In this document: piece after piece, positions 35,538 to 46,122 of the stretch
How positions within the stretch are numbered: position 1 is the stretch's first letter
Layout: every line of letters starts with the position of its first letter
Assembly: GCF_017591425.1 (NCBI RefSeq)
Contig: NW_024466512.1
Span: 16,185,001 to 16,249,000, forward strand
Length of the DNA stretch: 64,000 bases
Reading direction: 5' to 3'
Source of the DNA: Ochotona curzoniae
Lineage: Eukaryota; Chordata; Mammalia; Lagomorpha; Ochotonidae
Made by a program: the position numbers and the translations under genes
The notes under the pieces: generated by a model
Seen by the model: the letters and a program-made list of their open reading frames with translations, nothing else
Told to the model about the DNA's origin: nothing
The model's database searches: none

Positions 35538-35863
35538 GACCTGGTTACAGTACTCTAGTTGCTACAGTCCTCGCCTTGCATGGCAGGAACTCATAGAGGC
35601 ACCAGTTAGCATCCTGGCTGCTCCACTTCCTTTCTAACTCCATGCTTGTGGCTTGGGAAAGCAGTTGAGGACGGCCCAAAGCCTTGAGACCTTGTACCCA
35701 TGTGGGAGACCCAGAAGAATCTCCTATCACCTGATTTCAGATTGGCTCGACTGGCTGTTGCAGCCACTTGGAGAGTAACCAGTGGATGGAAAATCTTCCT
35801 CTCTGTTTCTCCTTATCTCTATAATTCTGACTTACCAATAAAAAAAAATAAATCTTTTAAAAA
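35538..35863 (+). mobile_element. full-length CSINE with target-site duplication
   Basis: The CSINE order is intact from 'gacctggttacagtactc' through 'gcttgggaaagcagttgaggacggcccaaagccttgagacc', 'cttcctctctgtttctcc' and 'accaataaaaaaaaataaatctttt'. The flanks are aaaagaaattgag (35525-35537) and aaaagaaactgag (35864-35876), 13 bp with one mismatch. Confidence 0.95.
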
Positions 35864-36124
35864 AAAAGAAACTGAGTTTCAAGACAATAAAATGTAAAAA
35901 AGCAAATTTAATTAAGGACAAATGATATTAGATGAAATTGAGAATAAACATGAAGACTAGACATAGAAAACATAGAATAATAAAGATATTAAAGAGAAGA
36001 ATAGAAAATAACTGAAGTATTGATTAACCTAGCTGAAGTGTGGCACAAGTTTACCTTCATAAAAGCAAGTGAAAGTAAACAGGACAAAAAATAAGTGATG
36101 AAATCCTATAACATGTTTCCCCAA

Positions 36125-36450
36125 ATTGTTTTTAAAGATGTATGCCATTTTTTGAAAGGCGAAGTTACAGAACGAGAGGGAGGGGATGAGATCCTTGAGA
36201 TCTTTAATTAATGGGTTCACCCCAAAATGGCTACAAGACCTAGAGCTGAGAGCCAGGCTAAAGCCAGGAGCCAGGATTTTCATCCTGGCCTCCAACATGG
36301 GTGCAGGAGCCAAAGAACTTGGTCTACTTTGCTCTGCTTTTCCAGGCACATTTGCAGGGAGCATTATCAGAAGTGAAGTGGTTAGGACTCAGATAACCAG
36401 TGTTGCAGGTGGTAGCTTGTGTCATTATGCCACAATGCTGGCTCCTGATA
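36125..36450 (-). mobile_element. older-subfamily CSINE
   Basis: Reverse complement: 'tttttaaagatgtatgcc' tail, 'gaaaggcgaagttacagaacgagagggagg', 'atgggttcaccccaaaatggctac', 'agccaggagccaggattttcatcctgg', 'caacatgggtgcaggagcc', 'gctctgcttttccaggcacatttgcagggagc', ending 'gccacaatgctggctcc'. The 'aggcacatt' word in place of 'aggccacaag' marks the older type. The open frames at 36029-36364 and 36186-36491 are both inside or overlap it. Confidence 0.88.
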
Positions 36451-37750
36451 GTATGCAAAAAGCAACAACTCTGATCAAGCAAATTCAGTGAATCCCAAGT
36501 AGGATAAACAAACATGCCAATGAGCATCTATAGAAGTGTGTAACAGTCAGCTATTGAACACTGAAGATGAAGAAGTATAGATCTTACAGAAGAGATAAAC
36601 ACACATTACTTAGACGGGAGTAAAAGAATTCCAGCAGCTTTCATCAGAAACTGGAGGCTTACATTAAACACAAAGCCTTATTTAATGCACTAAGAGGGAA
36701 GTAAAATATTTTACCAATCTCAAATCTTATACATGGAATGCTTTGTATAGCTACATTTCCCTGAAAAAAAAAAAAAAACAGAAAAGACACTGATGAAAGA
36801 TGGTGTTTATGTTGAAATATCAAAAGAGAGAGTGTGTGTAAAGTAGAGATGGGTGAAAAAGAGCAGGACATTTTCAGCAGAAGAAAACAATCATGGCAGC
36901 ACTAAATATAAATTGCAAGTGATACAAATTGTGCAGACATAGAGTGGCTTGTTCAGTATCACACAAGATCAGTCACCAAGCTTGCCATCAAGTTCAATGT
37001 TTTGTCCTTATCTTCTTCCCAGTTGTGTGCATAGAGGCTCTCCCTGACATTACTTCAAGCTTCCTGAATGGAATGCTGCCTAATCAGTTGCCCTCCAAAT
37101 GAGTAGTCAGAGGAACATTCTTCTAATTTTATATTTACAGTCACAGTTTTTTTTCAAGGTAGCCTTCATAGGCACATGGTGAATTAAAACAGGTAAGGTC
37201 ATGGAAATAACACCTTTTGAATAATCTAACTCAACTGGAAATAAAATGCATCAATTTAGACTGAACTTTAGTTACTATAGTATGCATTAATGTGCAGTGC
37301 TTTTGATGTTTTCCTGGAAAGCATAATGGATTGAACCTGCAGTTTGCTTTTATTGGCAAAGTTTCTTCCCACCATATCTATCCCTACCTTTGAAAGGGAA
37401 GGAGAACAATTAATTTTATGTAAACCAATTATAAACCAATTGTACGAGAACCCCGGTAATGAAGAATGAGCAATTAGAATTACAAAGTTCTGCCACTGGT
37501 AGTGCTGCATTGGTCTAATGTGGTAGAAGTGAAATACTCTTTGAAGGTCAGAACAGGGAACCTGTACTTTACTTTCATTTCTGTAGTGTTGCGGAGTATG
37601 AATTTGATGGCATGATGTGAATGTTTCCATTCTGGCTATTTTCTATGAATTCTCGTATTTACCAGAGATTGTCTCTAGAAACATTTTTAGTTTTCTCTGC
37701 AGAAAGTGTACAATGTGCTTAGAAACGTGGCCTCAAGATTTCTGCTATAG
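36451..37750. other. unique sequence, no gene
   Basis: No gene is recognised. A 16-bp A-run lies near 36763-36778. The 120-codon minus-strand frame at 37268-37630 has no recognisable domain. Confidence 0.5.
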
Positions 37751-37766
37751 CTTCATTTTCATTTTT

Positions 37767-38081
37767 GTTTTAAGATTTACTTTTTTTTATTGGAAAGTCA
37801 ATTATACAGAAAGGAGGAGAGACAGAGAGGAATATCTTCTGTCTGTTGAATCACTCCCTAAGTGGCCACTACAGCCAGAGCTGAGTCAATCTGAAGCCAG
37901 GAGCCAGGAGCTTCCCGTGGGTCTCTTACATGGGTGCTTTGGACCATTCTCAACTGCCTTCCCATGCCACAAGTCGGGAGGTGGATGGGAAGTGGGGGTC
38001 ACCGAGATTAGAACTGGCACCCTTATGGGATCTTGGCACATGCAAAGCAAGGATATAGCCACTAGGCTACTGCACTGAACC
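37767..38081 (-). mobile_element. full-length CSINE, first of three abutting copies
   Basis: Reverse-complement CSINE of the common subtype, from a T-rich tail (gttttaagatttac) to the head (ctgcactgaacc). Short target-site duplication-like repeats 'cttcattttcattttt' (37751-37766) and 'cttcatttttcttttt' (38082-38097) flank it. The 153-codon frame at 37617-38078 is mostly this SINE. Confidence 0.92.
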
Positions 38082-38094
38082 CTTCATTTTTCTT

Positions 38095-38430
38095 TTTAAA
38101 AGATTTATTTGAAAGGCAAAGTTACAGAGAGTGAAAGAGTGAGCAAGACTGAGAGAGATAGACTGGGAGAATGTTCTGTCTGCTGGTGCATGTGTCAAAT
38201 GCCTGCAACAACCAGGGCTGAGCTAAACCCAAGTCAGGAGTCAGGGGCTTCTTCTGGGTGTTTCATGTTAGTGCAAGGGCCCAAGCACTCGCAGCACCCT
38301 CTTCTGCTTTCCCAGGCACTCTAGTAGGTAACTGGATCAGAAGTGGAGCAGCCAGCAGTCAACCTGGTGCCATTTGGGATTTCAGCATCAATGTGGGCAG
38401 CTTCACCCACTGTACAGTGCTGAGCCTGAA
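38095..38430 (-). mobile_element. older-subfamily CSINE, second of three
   Basis: Reverse complement of the older type: 'aaaagatttatttgaaaggcaaagttacagagagtg', 'ctgtctgctggtgcatg', 'gtcaggagtcaggggcttcttctggg', 'gctttcccaggcactctagtag', 'ctggatcagaagtggagcagccagcagtcaacctgg', ending 'cacccactgtacagtgctgagcc'. It begins a few bases after the younger copy at 37767. The younger copy seems to have landed in this copy's A-tail. Confidence 0.92.
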
Positions 38431-38436
38431 GTTTCA

Positions 38437-38507
38437 CTTTCAGAAAAAGCATTACTTTTGTCTGCATTACTTTTGTGATTTTCAGAAAAAGCATTACTTT
38501 AGTCTCT
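38437..38507. repeat. short tandem duplication, period about 42 bp
   Basis: The word 'ttcagaaaaagcattacttt' occurs at 38439-38458 and again at 38481-38500. Between the copies a third partial 'gcattacttttgtg' appears. This looks like a local slippage duplication in the spacer between two SINEs. Confidence 0.85.
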
Positions 38508-38549
38508 CTCTAATTACCGGTCTTTCAAGTCATCTCATAAGTGTTACTA

Positions 38550-38835
38550 AGATTTAAAGATGTATTTATTTATTTGAAGGTAGAATTACAGAGAGAAGGA
38601 AAGAGAGAGTGAGAGATACATCTGGTGTTTTATTCTCCAAATGGCCACAAGAGCTGGAGTTGGGTCAGGGCAAAGTCAGGGGCAGGATCTTTACCCAGGT
38701 AGCCGATGATGATTGCACAGTCCTCGTTAGTAGGACAATCTTCCGTGGATTCACCACGTGGATCAGAAGTGGAGCAGCTAGGACTTGAACCAGAGCCCAT
38801 GTGCAGTGACATAATGCCACGATGTCAGCCCCTGT
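38550..38835 (-). mobile_element. older-subfamily CSINE, third of three
   Basis: Reverse complement: 'ttaaagatgtatttatttatttgaaggtagaattacagagag', 'attctccaaatggccacaagagctggagttgggtcagg', 'ggatcagaagtggagcagctaggacttgaaccagagccc', ending 'cataatgccacgatgtcagcccc'. The middle (38700-38760) is rearranged or replaced relative to the usual order. Confidence 0.88.
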
Positions 38836-41468
38836 GTCGCCAGCTTTGGAGACCAGGTGCCTCTTATTCAACAATCATTGAGATGAATCTGTAATTATAC
38901 TCCAAATGATCAAGTATGGGGTGACCATCTCTTTCTATGGTAATTTACATATAAGAAATGATTTAACAGATCCTTTTCAGACTTTATTGTTATGTTTAGA
39001 AAAACAAATAGAACCTTTCTACAAGTGCTTTCTACTGAACATCTAGATATTTCAAAGCAACTTTCTATCCAGATGTTTTATAAGATGATGAAATACAATT
39101 TGGGGCCATTAGATTAACTATTCTCCAATCTTAACTTGTCCACCGGATGTATTTCTGGATGTATTTCAGCTAAAGCAATTTACGGAAAATAGGATCCTGA
39201 ACAAAGTGTGTTCAGTGCTGTGGGTAGAAAAGGTGGAAAACCTTTCTACCCTGTGTATGTAGTTCCCACCCTGTCTATGGCTGATACAAATAACCGAATA
39301 GATTTGACATCATCCCAGGATCTTCACCATCTGTTAACTAACAACTATGAAATAAAAATTCAGATTTCAACAGTAATCAGCTTACTGCTCTCAAAGATCT
39401 CTCAGAACACAATAAGTATTTTTGGTTTAATGAGTAAATAATAATGAATAACTATTTATCATCCACACCCCAAGTTAAAACTGATGGGAAACAAAATGTC
39501 AGTTATCAGTAAATGTTACTCTAGATGCATGGATAGATATGCTTGGTACCAAGCTGGACATCTCTAAATATATTTAGATGTAATTTTCACATTGACCCTA
39601 AGGAGTCATTTTTATTATCTCACTCTCATAGATGAGAATAACTAAGATTCAACATGTTATCCTAGAAATCATGATAGTGAAAGCAAGTAATGAAGGCACA
39701 AGTTCCATCATCAAAAAACGTTTCATGAAATGGGGGCCGTTCCTCACACTGTAGACCGGTAGAAAAATGGTACAACCGTCATTTTTTATATGGTCTCCAG
39801 GAACTATTTATTCAGTTTTATTATTTATTGTATTGGAAAGACAGATATACAGAGAGAAGGAGATATAGAAATATTATGAGCCATTTTAAAGCACTAACAG
39901 AATCTGTAAAAGATTAGTTCCTGATTCATGAAAATTATGTTAAATTCAAATAACACTTTCTTTAATAAATTTGATCGTGGCATGATCATGTTCATTATGC
40001 ATTAGGCTATTTTCCTTAATAGAGTGGAAGAATTTGGTAGTTGGAATAAGGACAATATTTTATTGTCTAATTACTTTGAGCTGCTACTCATGGTAATGAA
40101 GCTGACTCCACAGGGTGTTGCATGGTTAGTATATGAAAATATGGAGGTGTATTTTTATCTTTTATTATTAATGCATGCTCAGAAGTTCTCCATGCAAAGA
40201 AATTGGTTTCTAACGTATCTTAATATACAGTGAAATGTAGACTTTGGTATTGACTTATGTGCGAAACCATTGTTTTTATTATGCAGCGATATAACAGCTA
40301 TTCTGAAAAAAGTATATATTAATATTACCGACTTAAAAAAACTCATCCAGTGTCCCTAGTCCCAGGGGAAAAAAAGAAAACGTAGAAAATTAATATCGGA
40401 AAATCTGAATGTAAAGGGAATTGAAATCAAAAGTGTGTAAAAGCAAAGTGAAAAAAGATAAAGAGGAGGAAGGGTAATTTTGCGAGGTGGGCGGGCATGA
40501 TGAAAAGTATCATTGGCTCTTAAAACTGTATGTAAATGATACCAGAATATGTATTATTACAAAAATGAAAGGGAAAGGAATGGAAAGATTTTGAGAAAGG
40601 GGAAGAAGGGAAAACATGTTATCTTAGAATTGTGTCTGCAAATACATAAAATCTTTTATCTTCTTATTAATGACATTTTTTACAAAGCTGAAATGTCATA
40701 AAATAATTTCTTCCCCAAAAGAAACTTCAACTAAAGTAAGTGTGGGAGTGACTAGTTTGTTAGCCAAGCAAGAAAAACTGTTTACTGACTAGTTAATTAA
40801 ATAGTGCTTGATTACAACTACGGAATGTATCCTGAGAAGAACAAATTTGTTTAAAGCTATCCTTCTCTCAGTGAGAAAATTTAATGAAAAAGTTGTAGAC
40901 ATCAAAGCCACATCAATAATCCATTACGATGGCTTGGGTGATTTTTGTTGTTTTACCTGACTTTTAAGTAGTCAGTATCTTTTGCTTCTGAAGCTGTCAA
41001 AGTTGAAATCTGAGAAGACTTCATAACTCTGGATAGGTTCGTGGATCAACGAAAGGTAAGAGTAATTTGAAAGGAGTTGAGAAAACAGAAATTTATAAAA
41101 ACCTGAAGTGATATGTACTAAGATGAGTTATAGTTGAAGCTGATTGTGCTAAAAGAAATGTTGGAAGCAGAAAACAATGAAAAAAAAACACACAAAAGCT
41201 CTGTAGAAAATATTTGTAAAATTAATGAAAAGTTAAGTTGCTCATGTTATTTCTCCATTGGGTACTAGGTAGGAAGAGTTTACACTGAACTAATTGTGCC
41301 AATACTCTAATGGACTTCAACATTGTGGTCCCATGAATGTTGGTCAGAAACAACAACTCTAAATCTACGTTTCTCTGTGATTTATCAAGAAATATGAACT
41401 AGCATTGAAATTCAAGTCTGATTTCTTTTTTTCCAAAAGAAAAGGACTACCTTCAATCACTATTTTTT
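38836..41468. other. mostly unique sequence
   Basis: No gene is recognised. A CSINE-tail scrap ('attggaaagacagatatacagagagaagg') lies near 39830-39862. A purine-rich stretch at 40350-40660 with 'gaggtgggcgggcatgatg' and 'tcttaaaactgta' may be a decayed L1 3' UTR on the plus strand, but the match is too weak to call. Confidence 0.45.
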
Positions 41469-41485
41469 CTAACATTCATTTTTTT

Positions 41486-41810
41486 TTTAAGATTTATTTA
41501 TTTATTGGAAAGCCAGATATACAGAGAGGAGGAGAGATAGAGAGGAAGATCTTCCATCCGATGATTCACTCCCCAAGTGAGTGCAACAGCTGATGCTATG
41601 CCAATCCCAAGCCAGGACCCAGGAACTTCTTCCAGGTCTCCCACATGGGTGCAGGGTCCTAAAGCTTTGGGCTGTCCTCGACTGCTTTCCCAGGCCACAA
41701 GCAGGGAGCTGGATGGAAAGTGGAGCTGCTGGGATTAGAACTGGTGCCCATATGGGATCCCAGCGCGTTCAAGGTGAGGACTTTAGCTGCTAAGCCACGC
41801 CGCTGGGCCC
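41486..41810 (-). mobile_element. young full-length CSINE with perfect target-site duplication
   Basis: Reverse-complement CSINE from 'tttttaagatttatttatttattggaaagccagatatacagagagg' to the full head 'gccacgccgctgggccc'. Perfect 15-bp repeats ctaacattcattttt (41469-41483 and 41811-41825) flank it. It is one of the least diverged copies in the window. Open frames on both strands across it come from the SINE. Confidence 0.96.
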
Positions 41811-41825
41811 CTAACATTCATTTTT

Positions 41826-42749
41826 AAAATTTTATTTATTTTTTTGTTTTATGATACATTTCCATAAGCTCCTGGATTAAACACTGATAACCCCAGGAAC
41901 TAGATTCTATTACATGCTGATGATTTTTTTAAAACAAGTTCAACCTTAAATTTGAAGGCAAAACAGACACAACACTTAAAATTTTTACTGCTGTTTTAGC
42001 TGTTCCAAAAACATTTCTGACCAAAAATCAAATGTTAAAAAGTGCTTAATAACTTATGTTGACTAGAATTAAAACAAGAAGGGTGCAGTATGCATGTCTC
42101 CAAGACTCACCTGTACTTCCAAAAATGTATTTCAGAACTCAAAGAAGTATGAATCATTTCCACATTTCAAAATCTGTATAACCTTGTACTTGAGTAGCTT
42201 TCCTGTAACCTTTAATTAGAAGTGTTGGTTTGTGATAAAGTACCGTACTAATAGGCAACTATCAAGAGAAAATATAAAAGAAGCATATGAATGCCTCACT
42301 TTTTTCACTTAGATGATTATCTGATTCTTTATTCATCTGACACATTGAATTAACTATGGAGATTTTATTCTCTAGCACAATTTGAGTCATAATTCTTTTA
42401 TTGTCATTTTTAAATCTGAAAGATATTATTTGAGTCTGTCATGAAATGATACAGCCAGACATATAAAATATATGTTGCCCTTTGGCATGGATGCACGTTA
42501 CACAATGCTCATTGAGCATACACATGGACAGGAAGGGGAATACAAACATACCTGAAATGCAAATGTGGCTGTGTAGGCAGGTACTTGTAAATAGAGGTAC
42601 ACATATTTCTTAATATAAGCACACAAAACAATGATAATGAAACACATCAAATAAACCTAAGGTTATTTTAACCCAACTTTCTTAAGAGAAAGTGAAGAGA
42701 CAAAAAAGGGTAAAAGGGAGAAGCCAGGACTTACCACGCCAACAAAAAG
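41826..42749. other. unique AT-rich sequence, no gene
   Basis: No repeat family or gene is recognised. Confidence 0.5.
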
Positions 42750-43075
42750 ATACCTTGTTTATATGAAAGACAGAGTAACTCACAGAGATGAATTGACTGT
42801 AAGATGGAGATTTGTTTAACCACTGGTTTCTTTCACAAATGGCTGCAGTGCCTGCAGTTGGGCCCTGTCGAAGGGTGGAACCTGCAGCTCATTTGAGGTC
42901 CCCAGCATGACTGACATAGGTCCACACACTCAGTCCGTTCTTTGCTACTGTCCAAGGCACATTAATCAGAAGCTGGATTGGAAGCAAAGCAGCCAGGACT
43001 GGCACCAGTGTTCCCACATGTGATGTCAAGAGGGCAGACATCAACTTACCCCCCTGCACCACGGCACGCCCAGCA
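42750..43075 (-). mobile_element. older-subfamily CSINE
   Basis: Reverse complement, diverged: 'tatatgaaagacagagtaactcacagag', 'accactggtttctttcacaaatggctgcag', 'atcagaagctggattggaagcaaagcagccaggactggcacc', ending 'ccctgcaccacggcacgcccag'. The centre is heavily altered. No target-site duplication is seen. Confidence 0.82.
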
Positions 43076-43517
43076 ACTGATGAATGCATTTTAAGTAACA
43101 CATGTCCTTAACTCAGATGGTTGACACTGGCATCGGTGTTCTCTGGTGTCTGAATATGTGATGGCATATTTTAAAAAATGAAATACGTCAGACCTCATTA
43201 CAGATCAGCATTAACAGACAAGCACTTTGAATCAGTTTTTAAGGGTAGAGAAAACTAATTCCACAGCTAAATGAAGCAAAATATTATCTTTATTTCCTCT
43301 GAGATATTATTCTTCTAAGGAAACTTGTATTATAAAAGCATTACTCAATTATTTTTATTTTACGTTATCTCAAAACTACTGGCATTGCTTTTCTTCTCAT
43401 TTTAGAATACCATAATGATCCTGCTGCTAGTGCCACTGACTGATTTCATGCTCAAATTCTTTTATACTATTGGAATGATTTTGTAAAGTTACTTAACAGT
43501 TTAATGCAAGAAACATA

Positions 43518-43778
43518 TCCTGGGGCGGACATGGTGGCATAACAGTCTTATCTTCTGTCTGCAAGCGCCAGCATCCCAAATGGGCACTGGTGTGTGTCCC
43601 AGCTGCTCAGTTCTGATCCAGCTCTCTACTTGTGGCCTGGAAGGGCATCCAAGGGTGGCTTAAATCCTTGAGACCCTGCACACATGGGAGACCTGGAAGA
43701 AAGTTCCGGATTCTAGCTTCAGATCAGCTCAGGTAGGGCTGTTGTATCCCTTTGGGGAATAAACCATGTGATGGAAGA

Positions 43779-43815
<37 letters not shown>

Positions 43816-43910
43816 CTCTCCTTCTTTCTCTCTTACTCTCTCTCCTGCTCTCCTTCTCTCTGCAAAAATCTGCCTTTCAAATAAAAATAAATAGTTCTTT
43901 AAAAAATAAC
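43518..43910 (+). mobile_element. CSINE with expanded CT tract and target-site duplication
   Basis: The CSINE order is intact from 'tggggcggacatggtggcataac' to 'tgcctttcaaataaaaataaat'. A perfect 10-bp repeat aagaaacata lies at 43508-43517 and 43911-43920. The internal pyrimidine block, normally about 20 bp, has grown to roughly 80 bp, with a near-perfect (TC)n run at 43780-43811. Open frames across the tract are artefacts. Confidence 0.95.
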
Positions 43911-43974
43911 AAGAAACATACAAGGTTAGTTCAAGTATTTGTAGCAATACAGAATTAAAATTAAGCTTTCCCAG

Positions 43975-44265
43975 TGAGCATTTATCCTACATGTTAAGAT
44001 GCCCATAGCCCACCTTGTGGTACCCGAGTTCGAGTCCCAGCCCTGAATCCTTACTTCAACATCAAGTTAATGTTGAACTTGGGAAGCAGTGGTGACAGTC
44101 ACTGTGCTTCTACCACCCATGTGGCAGACTTTAGTTGCAATCCTCATTTCTAGGATCTGCCCCAGTCTAGCCCTTACTGTTGTGGGAATTTGGCAAGGAA
44201 AGGAGTATATGTGAATGTTTTCTCTCTGTTTCTGGAATAAACACATGAGTTATGTATTTTTTAAA
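43975..44265 (+). mobile_element. older-subfamily CSINE with intact B box
   Basis: Plus-strand older type: 'gttaagatgcccatagccc', 'ggtacccgagttcgagtccc', 'ttgggaagcagtggtgacagtc', 'accacccatgtggcagac', 'gatctgccccagtctagccct', 'tctggaataaacacatg'. The word gttcgagtccc (44028-44038) is an intact RNA polymerase III B box, unlike the degenerate 'ggttctaatcc' of the younger copies. It begins about 60 bp after the preceding SINE, in the same orientation. Confidence 0.8.
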
Positions 44266-44329
44266 ATTAAATTTATGTGATGCAGTCTTTGAAACCCATG
44301 AATAGCTTTCTTTTTCGTAATCAATGGTA

Positions 44330-45060
44330 CCCATTAATTTTATGAGGATTCTTTTTTCTCTGAGTTCTTGTTATGAACATGTATGAGAGTCAACATTTTA
44401 TTTCATTTGTCCTTTAGTAAAATCCATTCTGTTACGAATGTTATGATTTCATCACTGAATAATATTCTATCCTGTTTCTTTATCTGGTCATCCCTTGATG
44501 AATATTTGACTTGACTCATATTATGGCTATTGTGAATTGAGTTACTTGAATATGGGAGTGCAAGTACTGATTTCATATTTCACTTCCTTCGGATATAATC
44601 CTAGAAGTATGATGCTTGGGTTTTGTCTTAGATCTAGTTTTAGCTTGTTGAGGAGTCTCCCACTGTGTTCTATTTAACAGCGGTTTCCATTCCCACCAAT
44701 GGGGTATTTGAGTATATGTATCTTCATATCCTTACCAGCTTTTGTTTTTTTTGAATTTTGAATGATTAATATTTTAACTAGGCAAAAATGATACTTGATT
44801 GCTGTTTTATTTGTATTTTCATAATCCTGAGAATTTCTGGCCTGTTTCTATTGTCAATTTATATTTTATTCTTTGAAAAATGTTTATTCATATTCTTTAC
44901 CCATTTTAAAAACGGACTCTGTTGTTTTTGAGTTTCTTGAACTCCTTATATATTCTGGATATTAATCCTTTATTTGATGTGTAGTTTGTAAATATTTTTT
45001 CCTATTCTGTAGTTGCCTTTTTACTTTTTAGTTTCTTTTGCTGTGCAAGGGGCTTCCCAA
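44330..45060 (-). mobile_element. old L1 fragment, ORF2 3' part
   Basis: On the plus strand the blocks run as the reverse complement of L1 ORF2: 'tgaataatattctatcctg', 'ttatggctattgtgaattg', 'ttcggatataatcctagaag', 'ttgttgaggagtctcccac', 'ccattcccaccaatgg', 'gaatttctggcctgtttc', 'gaactccttatatattctggatattaatcc', 'tttgctgtgcaagg'. Frames are broken throughout. It represents an older mammalian L1 than the copy at 33191. Confidence 0.88.
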
Positions 45061-45797
45061 AAAGACATTAATCATTGTCTTTTCTTATACTCATTGAAGT
45101 TAGTATGCAGATGGAGCATTAAATTGTGTTGAAGCTGTATAATTTTGTATACAGTAATAAATAATGCTTTGTGAATAATCCCACACAAATGACAATATAC
45201 TGTTAGTTCATACCTTAAAGACTGAAATGGAAGTAGGTGAATAATGAGAACCTTGGGATAATGATAGTGCTGTGTTCTAATTTGGGTAATGGTTGTGAGG
45301 AAGAGAGTAGAAAGAAACCACTTGTCTATACACTTATGTGCATTTAATGGAATGTATTCTCCATTTCAATAGAATGTTTAAGTGTCAAAAGAAATAATAT
45401 ATTCACAAACCAGTAAGCCCAGTTCAGTCCTACATCAACAAATGTTTTGTGGAATAAAGCTCCATGTGTTCTTGAGTGGCCAACATAGCTGAGTTACTAA
45501 GACACAAATTCAGTATTATCCTCTCAAGCCCCAAATCCCAGCTATGGCATTAATTAGCAGGACTAACTAACTGGCTCTGGGGGTGATACCAAGAACTGCA
45601 ATCTTGTTCTGAGGTTTAGGAAAGACGCAAAGCAGCTTAAGAGTTTCACACACACAGCAGAGGTTTTGCTGACAGAATGCTAAATGAGATATGCTAAATC
45701 TTCAATATCCTCTTGGATAGAGCAAGAAGCAAAGACAAGTCCAATAAACCTGTTTGCTTTATTGAGTGGCTAGGACATGTGATATGTTCTACTCTAA
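45061..45797. other. unique sequence, no gene
   Basis: No repeat family or gene is recognised. Confidence 0.5.
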
Positions 45798-45813
45798 ACT
45801 CTCTGTGTTCTTT

Positions 45814-46105
45814 TTTTTTTTTTTGTATATATAAGACTGATTTATTTTCATTGGAAAGTCAGATATAAAGAGAGGAAGTTCTTTTGTTCTCTGGTTCACT
45901 CCCAAAGTAGCTGCAATGACCTGTGCTGTGCCAATTTGAAGCCAGGAACCAGGAGCTTCCGCCAGGTCTCCCAGACAGGTGCAGTGTCCTAAGGCTTTGG
46001 TTCATCCTTGACTGCTTTCTTAGGCCACATGCAGGGAGTTGGATGGGAAGCGGAGCAGCTGTGATTAGAACTGGTGCCCAATGGTATCCCAGCACATGAA
46101 GGTCC
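45814..46105 (-). mobile_element. CSINE, nearly full length, with target-site duplication
   Basis: Reverse complement from a T-run through 'gtcagatataaagagaggaag', 'actcccaaagtagctgcaatg', 'agccaggaaccaggagcttcc', 'gactgctttcttaggccac', 'ggatgggaagcggagcagctgtgattagaactggtgccc'. The head is shortened after 'cccagcacatgaagg'. The repeats are actctctgtgttcttt (45798-45813) and a matching ttctctgtgttcttt (46108-46122). Confidence 0.92.
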
Positions 46106-46122
46106 AATTCTCTGTGTTCTTT

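Noticed and set aside
37617..38078. 153-codon plus-strand open frame
   Set aside because: Most of it is antisense CSINE sequence (37767-38081).
37767..38835. Regularly spaced repeats resembling an array (CRISPR-like)
   Set aside because: The units are three approximately 300-bp SINEs of different subfamilies, and the genome is mammalian.
40350..40660. Possible decayed L1 3' UTR on the plus strand
   Set aside because: Purine-rich composition and one short word are suggestive, but no tail, target-site duplication or ORF2 end could be found.
43729..43958. Arg/Glu-repeat and Ser/Leu-repeat open frames on opposite strands
   Set aside because: Artefacts of the expanded CT/GA tract inside a CSINE.
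44028..44038. tRNA gene suggested by a B-box sequence
   Set aside because: No tRNA cloverleaf can be drawn around it. It belongs to an old tRNA-derived SINE.
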